A DNA stretch of 64,000 nt from Ditylenchus dipsaci (taxonomy: Eukaryota > Nematoda > Chromadorea > Rhabditida > Anguinidae), in the NCBI GenBank assembly GCA_004194705.1, contig SADC01000447.1, positions 59,115-123,114 on the forward strand, in the 5' to 3' direction. Below are positions 33,601-42,381 of this stretch, piece after piece. Position 1 is the stretch's first letter, and the number at the start of each line of letters is the position of its first letter. The notes below the pieces were generated by a model that was not told the origin of the DNA, ran no database searches, and saw only the letters and a list, made by a program, of their open reading frames with translations. Made by a program: the position numbers and the translations under genes.

Positions 33601-36600
33601 ACCTTTTGCCTATAAGGACCGAAAAAATTCGGCAGTTAAGCACTTAAAGGGCCATACCAGAGCGTTCCACGGAGAAAAGGCGGGGTGCCAGCATTTATTT
33701 TTTTCTCGATAAATATTGTCAAACGTTCTGATCTAGATTTTTTCAGTTTTCTGCCTAATTTTGTATAACGTCATCAATATTAGATTTGATGCAAAACGAA
33801 TTAAAATAGGAGGATTCAAAAAAATGCCTGTCCTCACCTTAACTTTTGAAACGCGATGGTATGCTCCTTTGAGGGGCTTGAGGTGCTAATTTGAGGTGCT
33901 AAAGTTTTTGAAAACGTGTTTCGGGTGCTTTAGGATGGTACTGAATAACCCACATCAATGAACCCAAACTCTTATTCTAGCTATTGAAACAATCAGAACT
34001 AATGGTCAAACCATTTTAGACTTACTGACGAAAATCAAAAATTTGACACTATGTACCAAACTATAGCACAGATCTCCCATTTCACCTAATTTCTCAAAAG
34101 AATAGTAGTTTCAAAGTTCCAAAATAGCTAAATCAGATTTTTTGAAAAATTGTTGTGTAAAAATTAAACAAATGCCGGATATTTAGAGAAAGTTAACATG
34201 AAAATCTGACTTTTGGCCGAAAATCGTGTGATTTCTAATTGTAGGCAATTGTCTAGATTCTTCAAAATAAGATGTGGAAACCGTTCGTAAAGTTTCTTAG
34301 TGCAAAAATTCCAGTATTAAAAAGTTAACTATGCAACTATCATCCCGTAAAACATGCAGATATGTTGTGCGCACACCCTGTACTCCCTGCTGCAGTCAAT
34401 ATGTGTAGGAAGGAAGGAAAAAGGAGGGAAAGTGTTTAGCCTTCGAGATTAGGCTTGCCAATTTGGAGTCAGACTCCACCCACCCCTACGGAGTAGTAGG
34501 CATTACACACACTGGCGGCGATGGCTCCTCTCTCCAGCCATCAGCCAATCATCAATCATTGGAGGATGGAGCGCCTGCGCACAAAGGAGGGGACTACAGT
34601 AGGGGGTGTGCATAGCTAGCCTCTCTCTCCAATTTACTATGAATAGAAAATTGGGGAGGGGCAATACACTGCAGTACAACCCTGAATTTTTCCTTTCTTC
34701 CTTTTTTGCTCCAACGTCTATTAAGAAACTGGCAGCAGGACCAAAGGAGAAGGAGAAAATACGTTTTAGGAAAGTCGGGGATATTTTTGCTTTCTTATTA
34801 TTTGGGCAAAAAGCATTTCTATTTTGTTAATTGAAGAGAATTTTGGGCAAGGGATGTTGGGCGATATTATCCGCTCAATATTTTGGGTGAAGAGATACTA
34901 TTTTTGAATGAGTTGATGGATAGAGGGTGGATTAGAGGTCACTAATGTTATTCTGTCCGTGGTTTTTGCGACATTATTAATTAGATTAGGTAGTTCACAG
35001 AGTACCCTAAATCATTTGGTCTCTGTTTTAGAATAAATATTGAGGCATTGTGGAATTTGGCCCCCATTTCCTATTTTCTAAACTTCACCCTTTTCAATTT
35101 AAATTTGTTTGGCTGTTCGGTGCACTTTTGAAAAAAATTTAACTTAGGCAAAGCCTTTGGAGCAGGGTAGGCCAGCGCATCTTAGGATAGGCTCAAATGT
35201 GTTTTCCGAAAAGGCAAAAAAACAAAAATTCGAAAAATCGAAAAGGGTACGATAAGCCACTCACTTAGTTTTTTTTCGGAAATCTTGAAAATTGAAAAAA
35301 CACATTGACACTTTTTTAAATTCAGGTAGTTACTGCCACCCATATCTATTGAATTTTCTTGTGATCTTTACTCTTTAAATCCAGTCCACAAACTCAAATT
35401 ATTTTTTGAATGGTTCACCAAAAAAATTTTCTGTAAATATTTTGCGAAATAAAAAATTAGAAAAAATTGGTTTGAATAAATATTCAGAGGTTTAACACTA
35501 AAATGCCCACCTCCTGTTTAGTAAGCTCCATATTGCAGACCATGTGTTGCTGCTGTGACTGTTGTTCTCGCAGCAAGCCTAAAGCCGGTTTTTCATCGAG
35601 GGAAGTTAGCGAAGGTAGGTCTACGTCCTCTGGGGGTTGTTGTGCCACTACATTTGTGGTGGTAGTGCTGGACACTGGTGCTGCTGAGGTAGTGGAACTA
35701 GTAGCTGGAGCAAGGTTCATTAGGTCATGTTGGTGACCTCCATACATGGAGATTTGCTGCTGCATATTGGCTCCTGGTTGTGCTCCAGGAAAGTAACTAC
35801 AAAAGAAATACGTAATTAGTAACATGTACCGTATTTCTTCTAATAGAAGCCCTCCCTGATAGAAGCCTAAGCAGCTAAATTTTGGTACGCAGCATGCGTT
35901 GGGTTCAAAACAAAAATTTGATCTAAATAGCGAAGAATAAATTTTAAGCCGGATTTTGGAGGGGGACTTCTATCATAGAAATACGATAGATCAAATATTT
36001 TTCGCCTTGATATCCGATTGATACCTTTTATGATAAATATAAGACAATAGCACCCCTGATTCAGAATCGTGTTTTTAGCATTGCGTTTTTGACCCATCTT
36101 TTCAAGACTAGTCTTAAGCAAGTTACCGCTCAGTTTTCAGCCATTGAGATGAGCCACAAATGGAAGGTAACTTACCTAAAAGAAAAACTGAGAAAAAAAT
36201 TTTAAAAAATGAGTCAAAAGCACAATGCTAAAAAACACTGTTTTGAATTAGGTGGTGGTACATTGTTGTGTCTCTATTAGAACTTTTACGATAGCCAGTA
36301 TTTTGTGACTGAAAGTCTTAAGCCATAGTTCGAAAATAAAAAAACATTGCCTTCGTCAGCTGTTGTCTCGAAAAATTGTCGAATTTGAATGATTCTTTCG
36401 CAATTTTTTTGCCCAAAATAGGACGAACAAGTGAGTCTCCTCTTGTCCAGTCAAATACCCTTTCGTACGCCCTTCCCTTCTGCACTTGAAAAAACCCCTG
36501 AAAACCTACCTAAAAGCAGCTGCGGCCATAGGCCAATTGTGCTGTAGAGAGGTCAAGTCCAAGGAAGAGCCGTCTCCACAAAAAGGCGGTGGATGGTCTA

Positions 36601-36871
36601 GCATGGCAGGAGGGTAGTTGGGAGGTATGCAGTGTTGAGCATATGCATTCTGTTGCTGGTGATGCAGGTATATGTCGTTGTTTTGTTGCTGCTGACGAGC
36701 CATGATGTTCTTCCAGTAATCAGCCAGTTCCTTTTCTGTAGCTTCGGGATTGCTGCCTCCATTCTGGCGTGCCATTACGTTGCTCCAGTAGTCAGCCACT
36801 TCAGTGGTTGACGCACTACTCGAAGAAGCTTCTGCATTATTGCTGCTGGAGTTGACGCTGTTTTCATCCAT
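12511..36871 (-). CDS. unc-62: UNC-62 / Meis / Homothorax TALE homeodomain transcription factor
   Basis: A nuclear DNA-binding cofactor that pairs with PBC proteins (CEH-20/Extradenticle/Pbx). Coding exons (high to low): 36871-36510, 35796-35511, 27112-26842, 26790-26637, 26253-26203, 26104-26054, 24284-23969, 22669-22494, 22021-21838, 21790-21696, then either 19076-18400 or 17688-17432, then 17333-17257, 13868-13733, 13681-13486 and 12649-12511. The Meis domain runs from LIYSHPLFPLL (exon 4 boundary) through [46 protein letters not shown] and [14 protein letters not shown]. The homeodomain ends [22 protein letters not shown] and [14 protein letters not shown]. The tails are Q-, S- and A-rich. 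The product would be about 1056 or 916 residues, much longer than vertebrate Meis (about 390-470), because of low-complexity N-terminal and linker regions. The frame breaks at about 26856, 24161 and 13802 each need a single base; see findings. Other 5' exons may exist. Confidence 0.93.
13486..13681 (-). CDS. unc-62: unc-62 penultimate coding exon
   Basis: Encodes [18 protein letters not shown], then Q-rich and an Ala-rich run ([16 protein letters not shown]). Acceptor TTTTTTAG, donor GTAAGT. It requires the upstream exon to end one base into a codon, which is what the frame-corrected upstream exon does. Confidence 0.88.
13733..13868 (-). CDS. unc-62: unc-62 exon with homeodomain recognition helix and adjacent basic tail
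   Basis: Completes the conserved Trp codon and continues [20 protein letters not shown], the end of TALE homeodomain helix 3. With one extra C near 13801-13803 it continues [15 protein letters not shown] and [10 protein letters not shown] and meets the next exon in phase. As printed, the frame goes off after NNRAGRS. Acceptor CATCTTCAG, donor GTAGAC. Confidence 0.88.
15187..15361. mobile_element. TA-flanked MITE of the CAGTCGAACC family
   Basis: TACAGTCAAACCTTGGTTAT at the left and the complementary GATAACCGACACTCAACTGTA at the right. Inner words TTCCGGATAATTGGAGTG and GCCGGATAACC are typical of pogo/Tigger-like (Tc1/mariner superclass) MITEs with TA target sites. Inside the intron between unc-62 exons 17257 and 13868. 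Confidence 0.7.
16948..17012. repeat. Degenerate interstitial TTAGGC repeat
   Basis: About seven TTAGGC or TTAGGC-like words occur in 65 bases (TTTAGGCTTAGG, ATTAGGCTTAG, CTTTAGGCTTAAG, CATTAGGCTTAGG). TTAGGC is the nematode telomere unit. It lies in an unc-62 intron beside long G and C homopolymers. Confidence 0.65.
17257..17333 (-). CDS. unc-62: unc-62 common homeodomain exon (TALE loop, helix 2 and start of helix 3)
   Basis: Encodes [26 protein letters not shown]: the three-residue TALE loop (PYP) between helices 1 and 2, helix 2, and the first turns of helix 3. Acceptor TTGTTTCAG, donor GTGAGT. It starts in phase 0, which matches the end of either alternative upstream exon. Confidence 0.95.
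17432..17688 (-). CDS. unc-62: unc-62 alternative homeodomain exon B (7b-like)
   Basis: 257 nt, encoding [20 protein letters not shown], a His/Asp-rich linker, then [20 protein letters not shown] and FHNLT, the homeodomain N-terminal arm and helix 1. Acceptor GCCATCTGCAG, donor ACG|GTGAGA. It begins in phase 1 and ends in phase 0, exactly like exon A. The lysine/valine-rich arm (KVPKVFSK) departs from canonical Meis KKRGIFPK and recalls the second (7b) homeodomain exon of C. elegans unc-62. Confidence 0.92.
18400..19076 (-). CDS. unc-62: unc-62 alternative homeodomain exon A (7a-like), long
   Basis: 677 nt, about 225 residues. It starts [16 protein letters not shown], passes through long Ser/Thr/Asn/His-rich sequence and an acidic patch ([20 protein letters not shown]), and ends [24 protein letters not shown]: the canonical Meis-type homeodomain arm and helix 1. 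Acceptor GCTTGTTTAG, donor ACG|GTATTG. Reading through the donor stays open to 18262 and adds a hydrophobic segment (see findings). Open on one strand only with strongly biased composition, so it is clearly coding. Confidence 0.93.
19340..19925. mobile_element. Degenerate copy of the CAGTCGAACC-type foldback
   Basis: ACACTCGAACCTCGATATAA near 19340, AAGTTTGTTCCTCTCTGGGA near 19590 and the inverted GTCGGACCATAGGCCGGAAG GAACTT near 19843 correspond to the terminal and inner motifs of the cleaner copy at 29248-29677. Ends are uncertain. Intron of unc-62. Confidence 0.5.
20720..20935. mobile_element. Fragment of the CAGTCGAACC-type foldback
   Basis: ATACAGTTGGATCTTGATTT near 20725, and AAAGTGTCGGACTCTAGGCG GGAAC near 20895, match left-end and inner right-arm motifs of the family. 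The right terminus is missing. The surrounding intron (19926-21695) shows no other feature. Confidence 0.45.
21696..21790 (-). CDS. unc-62: unc-62 exon before the alternative exons
   Basis: Encodes [31 protein letters not shown] and the first base of a Gly codon. Acceptor ATTTGCAG, donor GTTAGT. Ending one base into a codon, it joins in frame to exon A (GT GAT) or exon B (GA GAT), giving Gly-Asp either way. Confidence 0.88.
21838..22021 (-). CDS. unc-62: unc-62 linker exon, Q/H/S-rich
   Basis: Encodes [20 protein letters not shown], then Ser-rich sequence ending TSPDT. Acceptor AATTTTCAG, donor GTAGTA. Phase fits the downstream exon. The upstream join needs either a GC donor or a one-base correction. 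Confidence 0.85.
22201..22438. mobile_element. CAGTCGAACC-type foldback in an unc-62 intron
   Basis: Left TAGTCGAACCTCCGATATAG and right GCTATGTCGGAGGTTCGACGG are inverted; inner motifs (AAAAAAGTGTCGGATCC) agree with the family. It occupies most of the intron between exons 22494-22669 and 21838-22021. Confidence 0.65.
22494..22669 (-). CDS. unc-62: unc-62 linker exon, G/S- and Q-rich
   Basis: Encodes [40 protein letters not shown] and a poly-Gln/Leu/His run ending LHPLG. With the obvious AG acceptor and GT donor neither junction keeps frame. An acceptor two bases later (AGAG|CC) and a GC donor (TTAG|GCAGGT, exon end 22498) restore both. Small assembly indels are the alternative. Confidence 0.75.
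23607..23855. mobile_element. TTAA-flanked foldback in an unc-62 intron
   Basis: TTAA at 23607 and 23852 bound inverted ends AAGAACCATGATTTTTGCGC and AAAATCATGGTCCT. Inner arms share GAACTTCTGTACGGATTTT and CTTGGTTTCTAA. Related half or full copies lie at 43367-43596 and 60610-60790. Confidence 0.7.
23969..24284 (-). CDS. unc-62: unc-62 exon: end of Meis domain and start of linker
   Basis: Begins [30 protein letters not shown], the highly conserved end of the Meis domain, then [10 protein letters not shown]. One missing G at 24161-24162 is needed to continue [20 protein letters not shown] and a Q-rich stretch to KHIM. Without it the frame reaches a stop at 24045. Acceptor TTATTCAG, donor GTTTGT. 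Confidence 0.9.
24945..25305. mobile_element. Diverged CAGTCGAACC-type foldback
   Basis: TTTACAGTCGATCTACGTTA and GTTCGTTCTAACTTAAGACC CGACAC at the left; AAAAGTGTCGGACCCTAGAC GGGAG at the right. The final terminus is lost. The flanking intron 25306-26053 is AT-rich with an A-rich tract at 25335-25430 and nothing else recognisable. Confidence 0.5.
26054..26104 (-). CDS. unc-62: unc-62 Meis-domain exon (51 nt)
   Basis: Encodes [17 protein letters not shown]; vertebrate Meis has MIQAIQVLRFHLLELEK at this place. Phase 0 on both sides. Acceptor TGTTTTTAG, donor GTGACA. Confidence 0.93.
26203..26253 (-). CDS. unc-62: unc-62 Meis-domain exon (51 nt)
   Basis: Encodes [17 protein letters not shown], matching Meis IRAEKPLFSSNPELDNL. 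Phase 0 on both sides. Acceptor TTTTGCAG, donor GTCAGT. The neighbouring exon is also exactly 51 nt. Confidence 0.93.
26637..26790 (-). CDS. unc-62: unc-62 Meis-domain exon, first half
   Basis: Encodes [51 protein letters not shown], the most diagnostic part of the Meis domain. Acceptor ATATTGCAG, donor GTTGGT. The preceding intron is only about 50 bp. Confidence 0.95.
26842..27112 (-). CDS. unc-62: unc-62 exon entering the Meis domain
   Basis: Encodes [20 protein letters not shown] and further G/S/T/A-rich sequence to ELMKRD. Restoring one A near 26856 gives KRDKQLIYSHPLFPLL across the junction, identical in layout to Meis KRDKELIYGHPLFPLL. As printed, the frame reads NSSST and misses the next exon by one base. 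Donor GTGAGT, acceptor CTTTCAG. Confidence 0.9.
27113..29247. other. Part of the 8.4-kb unc-62 intron, no gene seen
   Basis: The intron between exons 35511-35796 and 26842-27112 begins here. No conserved protein fragment could be read on either strand. Confidence 0.4.
29248..29677. mobile_element. 430-bp near-perfect palindromic MITE (CAGTCGAACC family)
   Basis: TACAGTCGAACCTCCCAATA and its complement form TA-bounded ends. The two arms of about 190 bp are almost identical, including AAAAGTTCGTTCCCGCCTAG, GGTCCGACACTTTTTTCATC and AAAACGATCGGTAAAATCGG, with a loop of roughly 25 bases. No open frame for a transposase. This is the cleanest copy of a family with at least nine members here. Confidence 0.85.
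32443..32545 (+). repeat. tRNA-derived SINE-like sequence
   Basis: CCTTAGCTCAATGGTAAAGC (A-box), ATATCGGTGAAAGTTG, GGGTTTGATTC (B-box), then GCACACATTTTCCCTAGATT. The cleanest head of the SINE family also seen at 3471 and 8557. Inside the large unc-62 intron. Confidence 0.6.
33367..34382. mobile_element. Mariner-type element of about 1 kb, non-autonomous, with a nested foldback
   Basis: TACAGGGTGTGC at the left and GCACACCCTGTA at the right with TA flanks. The length is close to that of a mariner element, but no frame carries a mariner transposase. A TTAA-type element occupies 33644-33872. Confidence 0.6.
33644..33872. mobile_element. TTAA-type foldback nested in the mariner-type element
   Basis: Left TTAAAGGGCCATACCAGAGC, right GCGATGGTATGCTCCTTTGA, with a GCGGGGTGCCAGC word inside. 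A second fragment of this subfamily starts at 6366 (TTTAAAAGGGCATACCAGCG). Confidence 0.5.
35511..35796 (-). CDS. unc-62: unc-62 second coding exon
   Basis: Encodes [40 protein letters not shown], a T/V-rich stretch, [20 protein letters not shown] and ends LTKQE. Acceptor CTTTTGTAG, donor GTGGGC. It joins in phase to the first exon and to exon 26842-27112. Confidence 0.88.
35827..35988. mobile_element. TA-flanked MITE of the ACCGTATTTCTTCTAATAGA family
   Basis: TACCGTATTTCTTCTAATAG at the left and the inverse CTATCATAGAAATACGATA at the right, 162 bp, only 30 bp upstream of an unc-62 exon inside its first intron. Related elements: 38103-38322, 43947-44067, 52440-53679. Confidence 0.7.
36510..36871 (-). 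CDS. unc-62: unc-62 first identified coding exon
   Basis: Starts [20 protein letters not shown] and contains two copies of a motif, [12 protein letters not shown] and [12 protein letters not shown], then Q-rich, [20 protein letters not shown], and ends AAAAF plus a split Ser codon. Donor GTAGGT. The ATG is the first in the frame and the upstream sequence is AT-rich. Alternative first exons, as known for C. elegans unc-62, cannot be excluded. Confidence 0.88.
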
Positions 36872-38102
36872 TTTTACTTAGCAATATGTAGAAAATAATA
36901 TCGGTTCAACTGGCCTAAATTTTGTTATTTAATATAAGATTGTTCAATTTTCTAACCTATAGCCAACTTCAGATCAGTTATCTTTTATCTAATACTGTTT
37001 CATGATTCGGTTTCGAGGCGATTTCAGCAACTAGGAGCACAACCAGAGCCCAACCGAGCTCAAATGTGTGTCCCAGCCGAAAAAAACAGCCGAAAAATAC
37101 GGAAAGACAGAACGCCAAAAAAGTCGCGAATTTAAAGAAATGAGAAAAAGAATAAAAACTACAACTAAAAACTATGAAAATATATTTAAAAAAAAGTACG
37201 GAATCTGATGAAGATAACAGAAAACTTCTTTGTACTTTTTAACGGAGTTTTCTTTTAAACAATGAGATTAGGTTAGTTGCAGTAAGATCGATAGGCAAAG
37301 AAAAACATGGTATTTGAAAAACCTGTAACTCAAAGTTTTGTAACATAAAGTGCATAATCTGATCTAGCTCACTCAAAATTACTTTTTGATTTTGAGTATG
37401 ATAGTATTAGTAAATTTTTTTTAGCGGATATTCTTTCGCAATCAGGAAATTGGCCAATGACAAAAAAGTGGGCCTTTTTTAAGTTATTAATAAGTTGTTC
37501 TTAATAATTAGCAAACAAATTGATTTTCAAAGAGAATTGAGTTGTGTGTCTTCAAATTGAGTGACACATTAGTACTGCCTCAAACAACACAGATACATTA
37601 CAGTTGTTGTTTTACATAGTTTTAGGGCATCTACGAAATCATTTTAAACCAGCAGTAGATAAGAACAGCGAAACCGCCAAAGATTACAATTTAAACCTCT
37701 ATTTTGTAAGAGATAATTAAGTTGGATGAATAATGAACAAAAGAAAAGTGTTAAAATTAAGAGCAGGGATCAAGCATATTAAAAACAATAATATTTCGAA
37801 AATTTTAATCATTACAGATGGATTAATAAAAATTGGATTTTTTGGCCAAAAAATTCTCATGTTCCTGAGGCTTTACCGATGTTAGTTCTTGAAATTTTGT
37901 TTACCACATCAAGCTGTCCCTGCTCGAAATCACTGAATCAGAAGTTTTCACGTCGTTAAAAAATCAGTGAAAAGTCCCGATTCGACTACTATCGCTCGAT
38001 CGACTTGCTGGCTAGACCTCACGCCTTTGGGCTTCCTTCTGGAGAGATAAATTAAGAGAAAGGTCTACACCACTCCAATGGCCAAACTGCGCAGAAGAGT
38101 CT
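36872..38102. other. Presumed unc-62 5' flank, no gene seen
   Basis: AT-rich sequence without a conserved exon. It may contain the promoter, but I cannot point to a specific element. Confidence 0.35.
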
Positions 38103-38322
38103 TACCGTATTTATTCTAATAGAGCGGCACCCCCTACTTCTCGGCATTGAGTTTTTGACCTACTTTTTGAAAACTTTTGTCAGGAAAGTTAACACCCAAT
38201 TTGTAGCTAGTGAGGTGAGCTACAAGATGAGTGGTAGCCTGCCTAAAAAAGTGGGTCAAAAACACAACGCCAAAGCACAATTTTGAATTAGGGGGTGCCG
38301 CTCTATTAGATTAAATACGGTA
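38103..38322. mobile_element. TA-flanked MITE of the ACCGTATTTCTTCTAATAGA family
   Basis: TACCGTATTTATTCTAATAG AGCGGCACCCCCTA and its complement form the ends. The middle includes AGTTTTTGACC...AAAGT and GTAGCTAGTGAGGTGAGCTA, related to the palindrome at 1280-1360. Confidence 0.75.
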
Positions 38323-39935
38323 ACTGTCTCAATATGCGGTCAATAGAGGAATCGAAGCCTTTAAATGTAGACTCGAGTACTACCTGACCCTAAATAGGAG
38401 AATATTTAAACAATAAATACGCTGAATAGTTTTTGAAATTCTATTTACGACAGGGTTCGTGATGAAAAATTTTGAAAAAAGGACAATTGGGTAAAAAAGA
38501 AAATTTTGACCATTTTTGAAGAAAAAGGGTCATTTTATCCAGTACTTATTGCTATTTTAAAGCGAAAAAAAAAGATTTTGACTAAAAACTTCAAAAATAA
38601 AAAAGATTTGGGGTCCCAAAAAAAGGACAAATGTTTCTTAAAAAGACAATTACGAATCCTGATTTAAGACCATTTTAGACACTTTTTTAATAATATTTTA
38701 CTAGATAGTGTGGTGCTATTCAACGTGAACCTCTTTTCACTTTCTTTCAAAAAATCTGCAGAAGGCAAAAATTTAAAAATTTAATGGCACACCATCATGT
38801 AAAAAACTTTTCTCGCCATACTAAAAAGTTGGCAACATGGAGCTAAGACCGATAAGACTTTTGTAAAAATTTTGTACTAAAAAATTTATTGTTATTTTTT
38901 ATTTACTAATTCTTAATTAAATATTTAATTTAATTCTTCTTGGATACATACAAATCGTTCATCAAAGCTCCCCTTTTAAGATGGTCACAATCAATCTTTG
39001 TGGTTGTGATTAATAGCCGTGAAGTGTGAATATTACAAACAAGTGTGTTCACTCACTCACTCATCCAGTCAGTCATCAATAGCAGCAGCATGCACTGTGA
39101 TTGACAATAAGTTGACACTACAATCCGTAACACCCCTCCCATCTAAAGCCATTTATTTGCAGGGTGGGACAGCCGGGGGGCGGGATGGGAGGCGGTAAAT
39201 CACCTGCTTTATTTATTGGAATGGGGCTATCACACACACTCGCCCCCCCCCCCTTCCAAACCAATCCATAAACAGAAGCACCACTTGTCAACTAACAAAA
39301 CAACATTAATAACTTTGAGCGATTGCCATCACATAAATCACTCAATGATAAAATAATGAACAACAAAAACTACAAGGCATATATTTACATAGAAAAATGG
39401 CAATATTTATTACCGAGACTATTTTGAATAAGGATTTTGGGCGCTATTAGCAAATAACAACCCTCCCCCTCCCAATTGCTGTAACTACTACCCTTTAGAA
39501 TAACATTTTAGGCTTAGGCCTTAGGCTCATGGGTAGGCCAGTGTATGTTAAACGGACTAAAAAAATGTTTCATGCACTTTTTCCGGGTTCTGGTACTAAT
39601 GTTTGAGTACTTTTTACTTAAGTTTAAAAAAAAGAAAAGGGAAGCTACAAAACGCTAAAAAGTGTTTTAAAAAAATTTTAAGCTCAGGGACAGAAATGAG
39701 ATTTCCTTTTCTTCACTTTTTACCGTCTATTGAAGTAAAACCTTATTTTTGCCGATTACCTGAAGTCAATTTTGAAGTTTGGTCTCCTTCGTTAACTAAG
39801 ATTATGGGCTTTTTTTGTATAATTCTTATTTTCGTCGTAAAACGCAAGAAATTTACAATAGTCCCGTAGGTACTACTGAAATAATCTAAATTAAGACCTA
39901 TATTAAAATGATCAAAAGGCCAGAATCGAAGCTAC
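38323..39935. other. Gene-free stretch
   Basis: No exon. Poly-C and poly-G runs occur near 39175 and 39242. TTAGGC-like words occur at 39508-39530. Confidence 0.4.
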
Positions 39936-40136
39936 TTAAAGGACCATAGCCCTTGCCGACAACGAGAATTTCAAATGTTTGAATTTGTGCGGGACAGTTC
40001 TCTTTCGTCTCACACTGTACTCTTTTGAATTGCTTCGAATGACTCAAAAGAGTACAATGAAAGACGAAAGAGATCTGTCCCGCGCAAATTCAAACATTTG
40101 AAACTCTCGTTGTCGATGATGGCTATGGTCTTTTAA
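39936..40136. mobile_element. TTAA-flanked foldback (AGGACCAT family), copy 2
   Basis: TTAA on both sides; ends AAGGACCATAGCCCTTGCCG and CTATGGTCTT. Inner arms contain TCTCTTTCGTCTCACACTGT, ACTCTTTTGA, GACGAAAGAGATCTGTCCCG. Confidence 0.75.
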
Positions 40137-40710
40137 TGAGACCAAACTTTAAACTTGACTGCAGGTAATATTGGAGAAAAATAAGGATTTTCTTTCCAAA
40201 ACCGATTGCTTCAAATATGAGAGTCAAGATAAAACCAATATTTTACTCAGCTATAAAATATTAATTTCGACCATGAACTCTATTTTCGAAATTTCATAAA
40301 CAGAAATACAACAAAATAAGCTGAACGAGAAAATTGCTTGCGTCAAATAAGTTTCATCTAAAATCTTCTTGGTCGTAAGAGCTGGCATAAAATTGGCAAC
40401 AAAGCATAATTTCACTCTTTCCAGCCAGAAAATGGCAGAAGTTGGGCTAGGAGTCAAGGTAGTTAAAGGTTATGGTGGTTTTATCAGGACAGAAGAGAAG
40501 GGGATGTCAACTCAAGCATTTGGAGATTTAGTGACAAGACAGGGCTAGTTTAAAGAAATCTTACTTCTCCTGGCAATAATAATAAAGAGTTATTGTGTAG
40601 GTCGAGATTGCAGGTAGGTTGAAGAACAAACATTTTCAATCTATGAATTAAACAGCATCCAAATAAACTTTTGCCTTTCAATTGTCTGGAATTATTTCAA
40701 CCAAATGACG

Positions 40711-40892
40711 TTAAAGGACCATGGTGTATGCAAAATTTGAATTGGCGGGACATTTTTTTTTGATCTCGCACTGTACTCTTTGCAGTCACATCAAAGTACT
40801 CGAAAGAGTAATGTGCGAGACGAAAGAGAACTGTCCCACCGCCAGTTCAAATTTTGCTCATGTCGCTGCGCGCAAAAACCATGGTCCTTTAA
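40711..40892. mobile_element. TTAA-flanked foldback (AGGACCAT family), copy 3
   Basis: TTAA at 40711 and 40889; ends AAGGACCATGG and CCATGGTCCTT; inner GATCTCGCACTGTACTCTTT and GCGAGACGAAAGAGAACTGT. Confidence 0.75.
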
Positions 40893-40962
40893 AACATTAC
40901 TTTCAAAGTGAATTTAGGTGATCCAAAATTTTCGTTCAAGAATAAACAAAATTTACTAACAA

Positions 40963-41035
40963 TTCAGTCGAGTCTCGATTTAACATACCCCTGGGGACCG
41001 GCCCTAGGGGTACGTTAAATCGAGACTCGACTGTA
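40963..41035. mobile_element. 73-bp minimal CAGTCGAACC-type MITE
   Basis: CAGTCGAGTCTCGATTTAAC and its complement GTTAAATCGAGACTCGACTG, with ACCGGCCCTAGGGG between them. Only the two ends and a short middle remain, right flank TA. Confidence 0.7.
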
Positions 41036-42199
41036 GCTAGTAATAGATCTTGTAAATGTTCAGACTCTAATTTTTTTTATTGAAAAAATAATATTGCCGT
41101 ATTATAGGGATCTCGGTAACTTAAAAAGCTTTTTTATGTTTTTCAAACCAAAATTTCCCTCCTCCTATTCAAAATCCCTATTTTAAAAATTTTATTTTGC
41201 ATTTTCATCCAGTCACTTTAGATTTGCTCTCAGGCATTAGCTCTAGAGCTACCATATGCTTCACTCATATTTGAGATGAATGGACCACTGCTTCATGCAC
41301 AACAACAGCACCAATCAATAATAAGCCAGGCTTAACACTAGGTCCTTCTCACTAGGACTACATGGGGTCCCTCAGGCTTCTCTAGGTTGGTGGTGTTGGT
41401 GGTATATTCGGTGTGATTAATGACATGAGGGCAGCCAAATCTGTGGGAGTCAGAGAGACTTTTGGTCTATTATCTAGTTTTCTAATCTAGCTCTGGCTAT
41501 ATATCCTTCTCCTTGGCCGTGGTTTGAGAAAAAGTTCTTTGCTTTACACCACTACCACCGTTTTCAACTTCTTTTTCTTCTTCTTTTGCTATAGATGTGA
41601 TGCAGTCGTCTCTAGAGAGTTTGACCCTGTGAGTAGGGAGCAGAAAACTTTGTTGCTCTCACTGTTGTTAAGAAATGGTAGTAGTTTGAGGGAAACTTGC
41701 ATTTTATCTTATTTTAAAAGGTTGAAAAAGCGGGAATGTTGAGAATCCCCGTTTTTTTTAAATTTTGTTTGTTTATATTTAAAACTTAAGCAGCTACACA
41801 ATTCAAAAATTGGCTAGGAACAGTAATGAGCTGAGAAAACAGGTACGGTATAAAAGTCAACTATAAAAACATAAACAAACAGGATTATTTATGTTGAAAT
41901 TTTCCGGTAGGGCTATAATTAGCAATGTTACTTATTTTTTATGTTTGAAATGTAGCTAAAACTTTGAGCAACTTTTCAAGTGATCTTACGATTGTGAATT
42001 AGCAGGATACCCAACCCCCACTACTAACTTGGAAAAATCTAAAATACAATAAATGACAAAAAAAAAGATTCAGCAATAGTTTGAAAAACTATAATCTTAA
42101 AAAATTACTAGGCAAAATGACTCAACTGCAAAAATATGGTAATTTACAAATTTTCAAAACTACGGAATCTCAAAGATTTCTATATCTGACAGATACAGT
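41036..42199. other. Gene-free stretch
   Basis: Several T-rich and microsatellite-like tracts, including one near 41565-41590 (CTTCTTTTTCTTCTTC). No exon recognised. Confidence 0.35.
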
Positions 42200-42381
42200 C
42201 AGAGGCATATCCATAAGAATCTGACGACGAGGGGGGGGGCGCTAAAGCCCTCCGAGAGGTCATTTCACCTACATCGTTTTCGAGTTTTATAGTGTTTTAT
42301 TATAGAATTTTTTCAAAAAATCTGACGGGTGGAGGCGCTATAGCCTCCTCGCCCCCCCCCCCCCCCCTGCCTACGCCCATT
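42200..42381. mobile_element. Small hAT-type MITE with exact 8-bp target duplication
   Basis: GATACAGT at 42192-42199 and again at 42382-42389. The ends CAGAGGCATATCC and CTGCCTACGCCCATT are partly inverted. Inner arms GGGGGGCGCTAAAGCC and GGCGCTATAGCCTCC are inverted. The CAGAGGC...GCCTACGCC form with an 8-bp duplication is typical of hAT elements. Confidence 0.75.

Noticed and set aside
36506..36871. Frameshifts taken as evidence that unc-62 is a pseudogene
   Set aside because: All conserved domains, splice sites and phases are intact apart from isolated one-base homopolymer losses, so assembly error is the simpler explanation.
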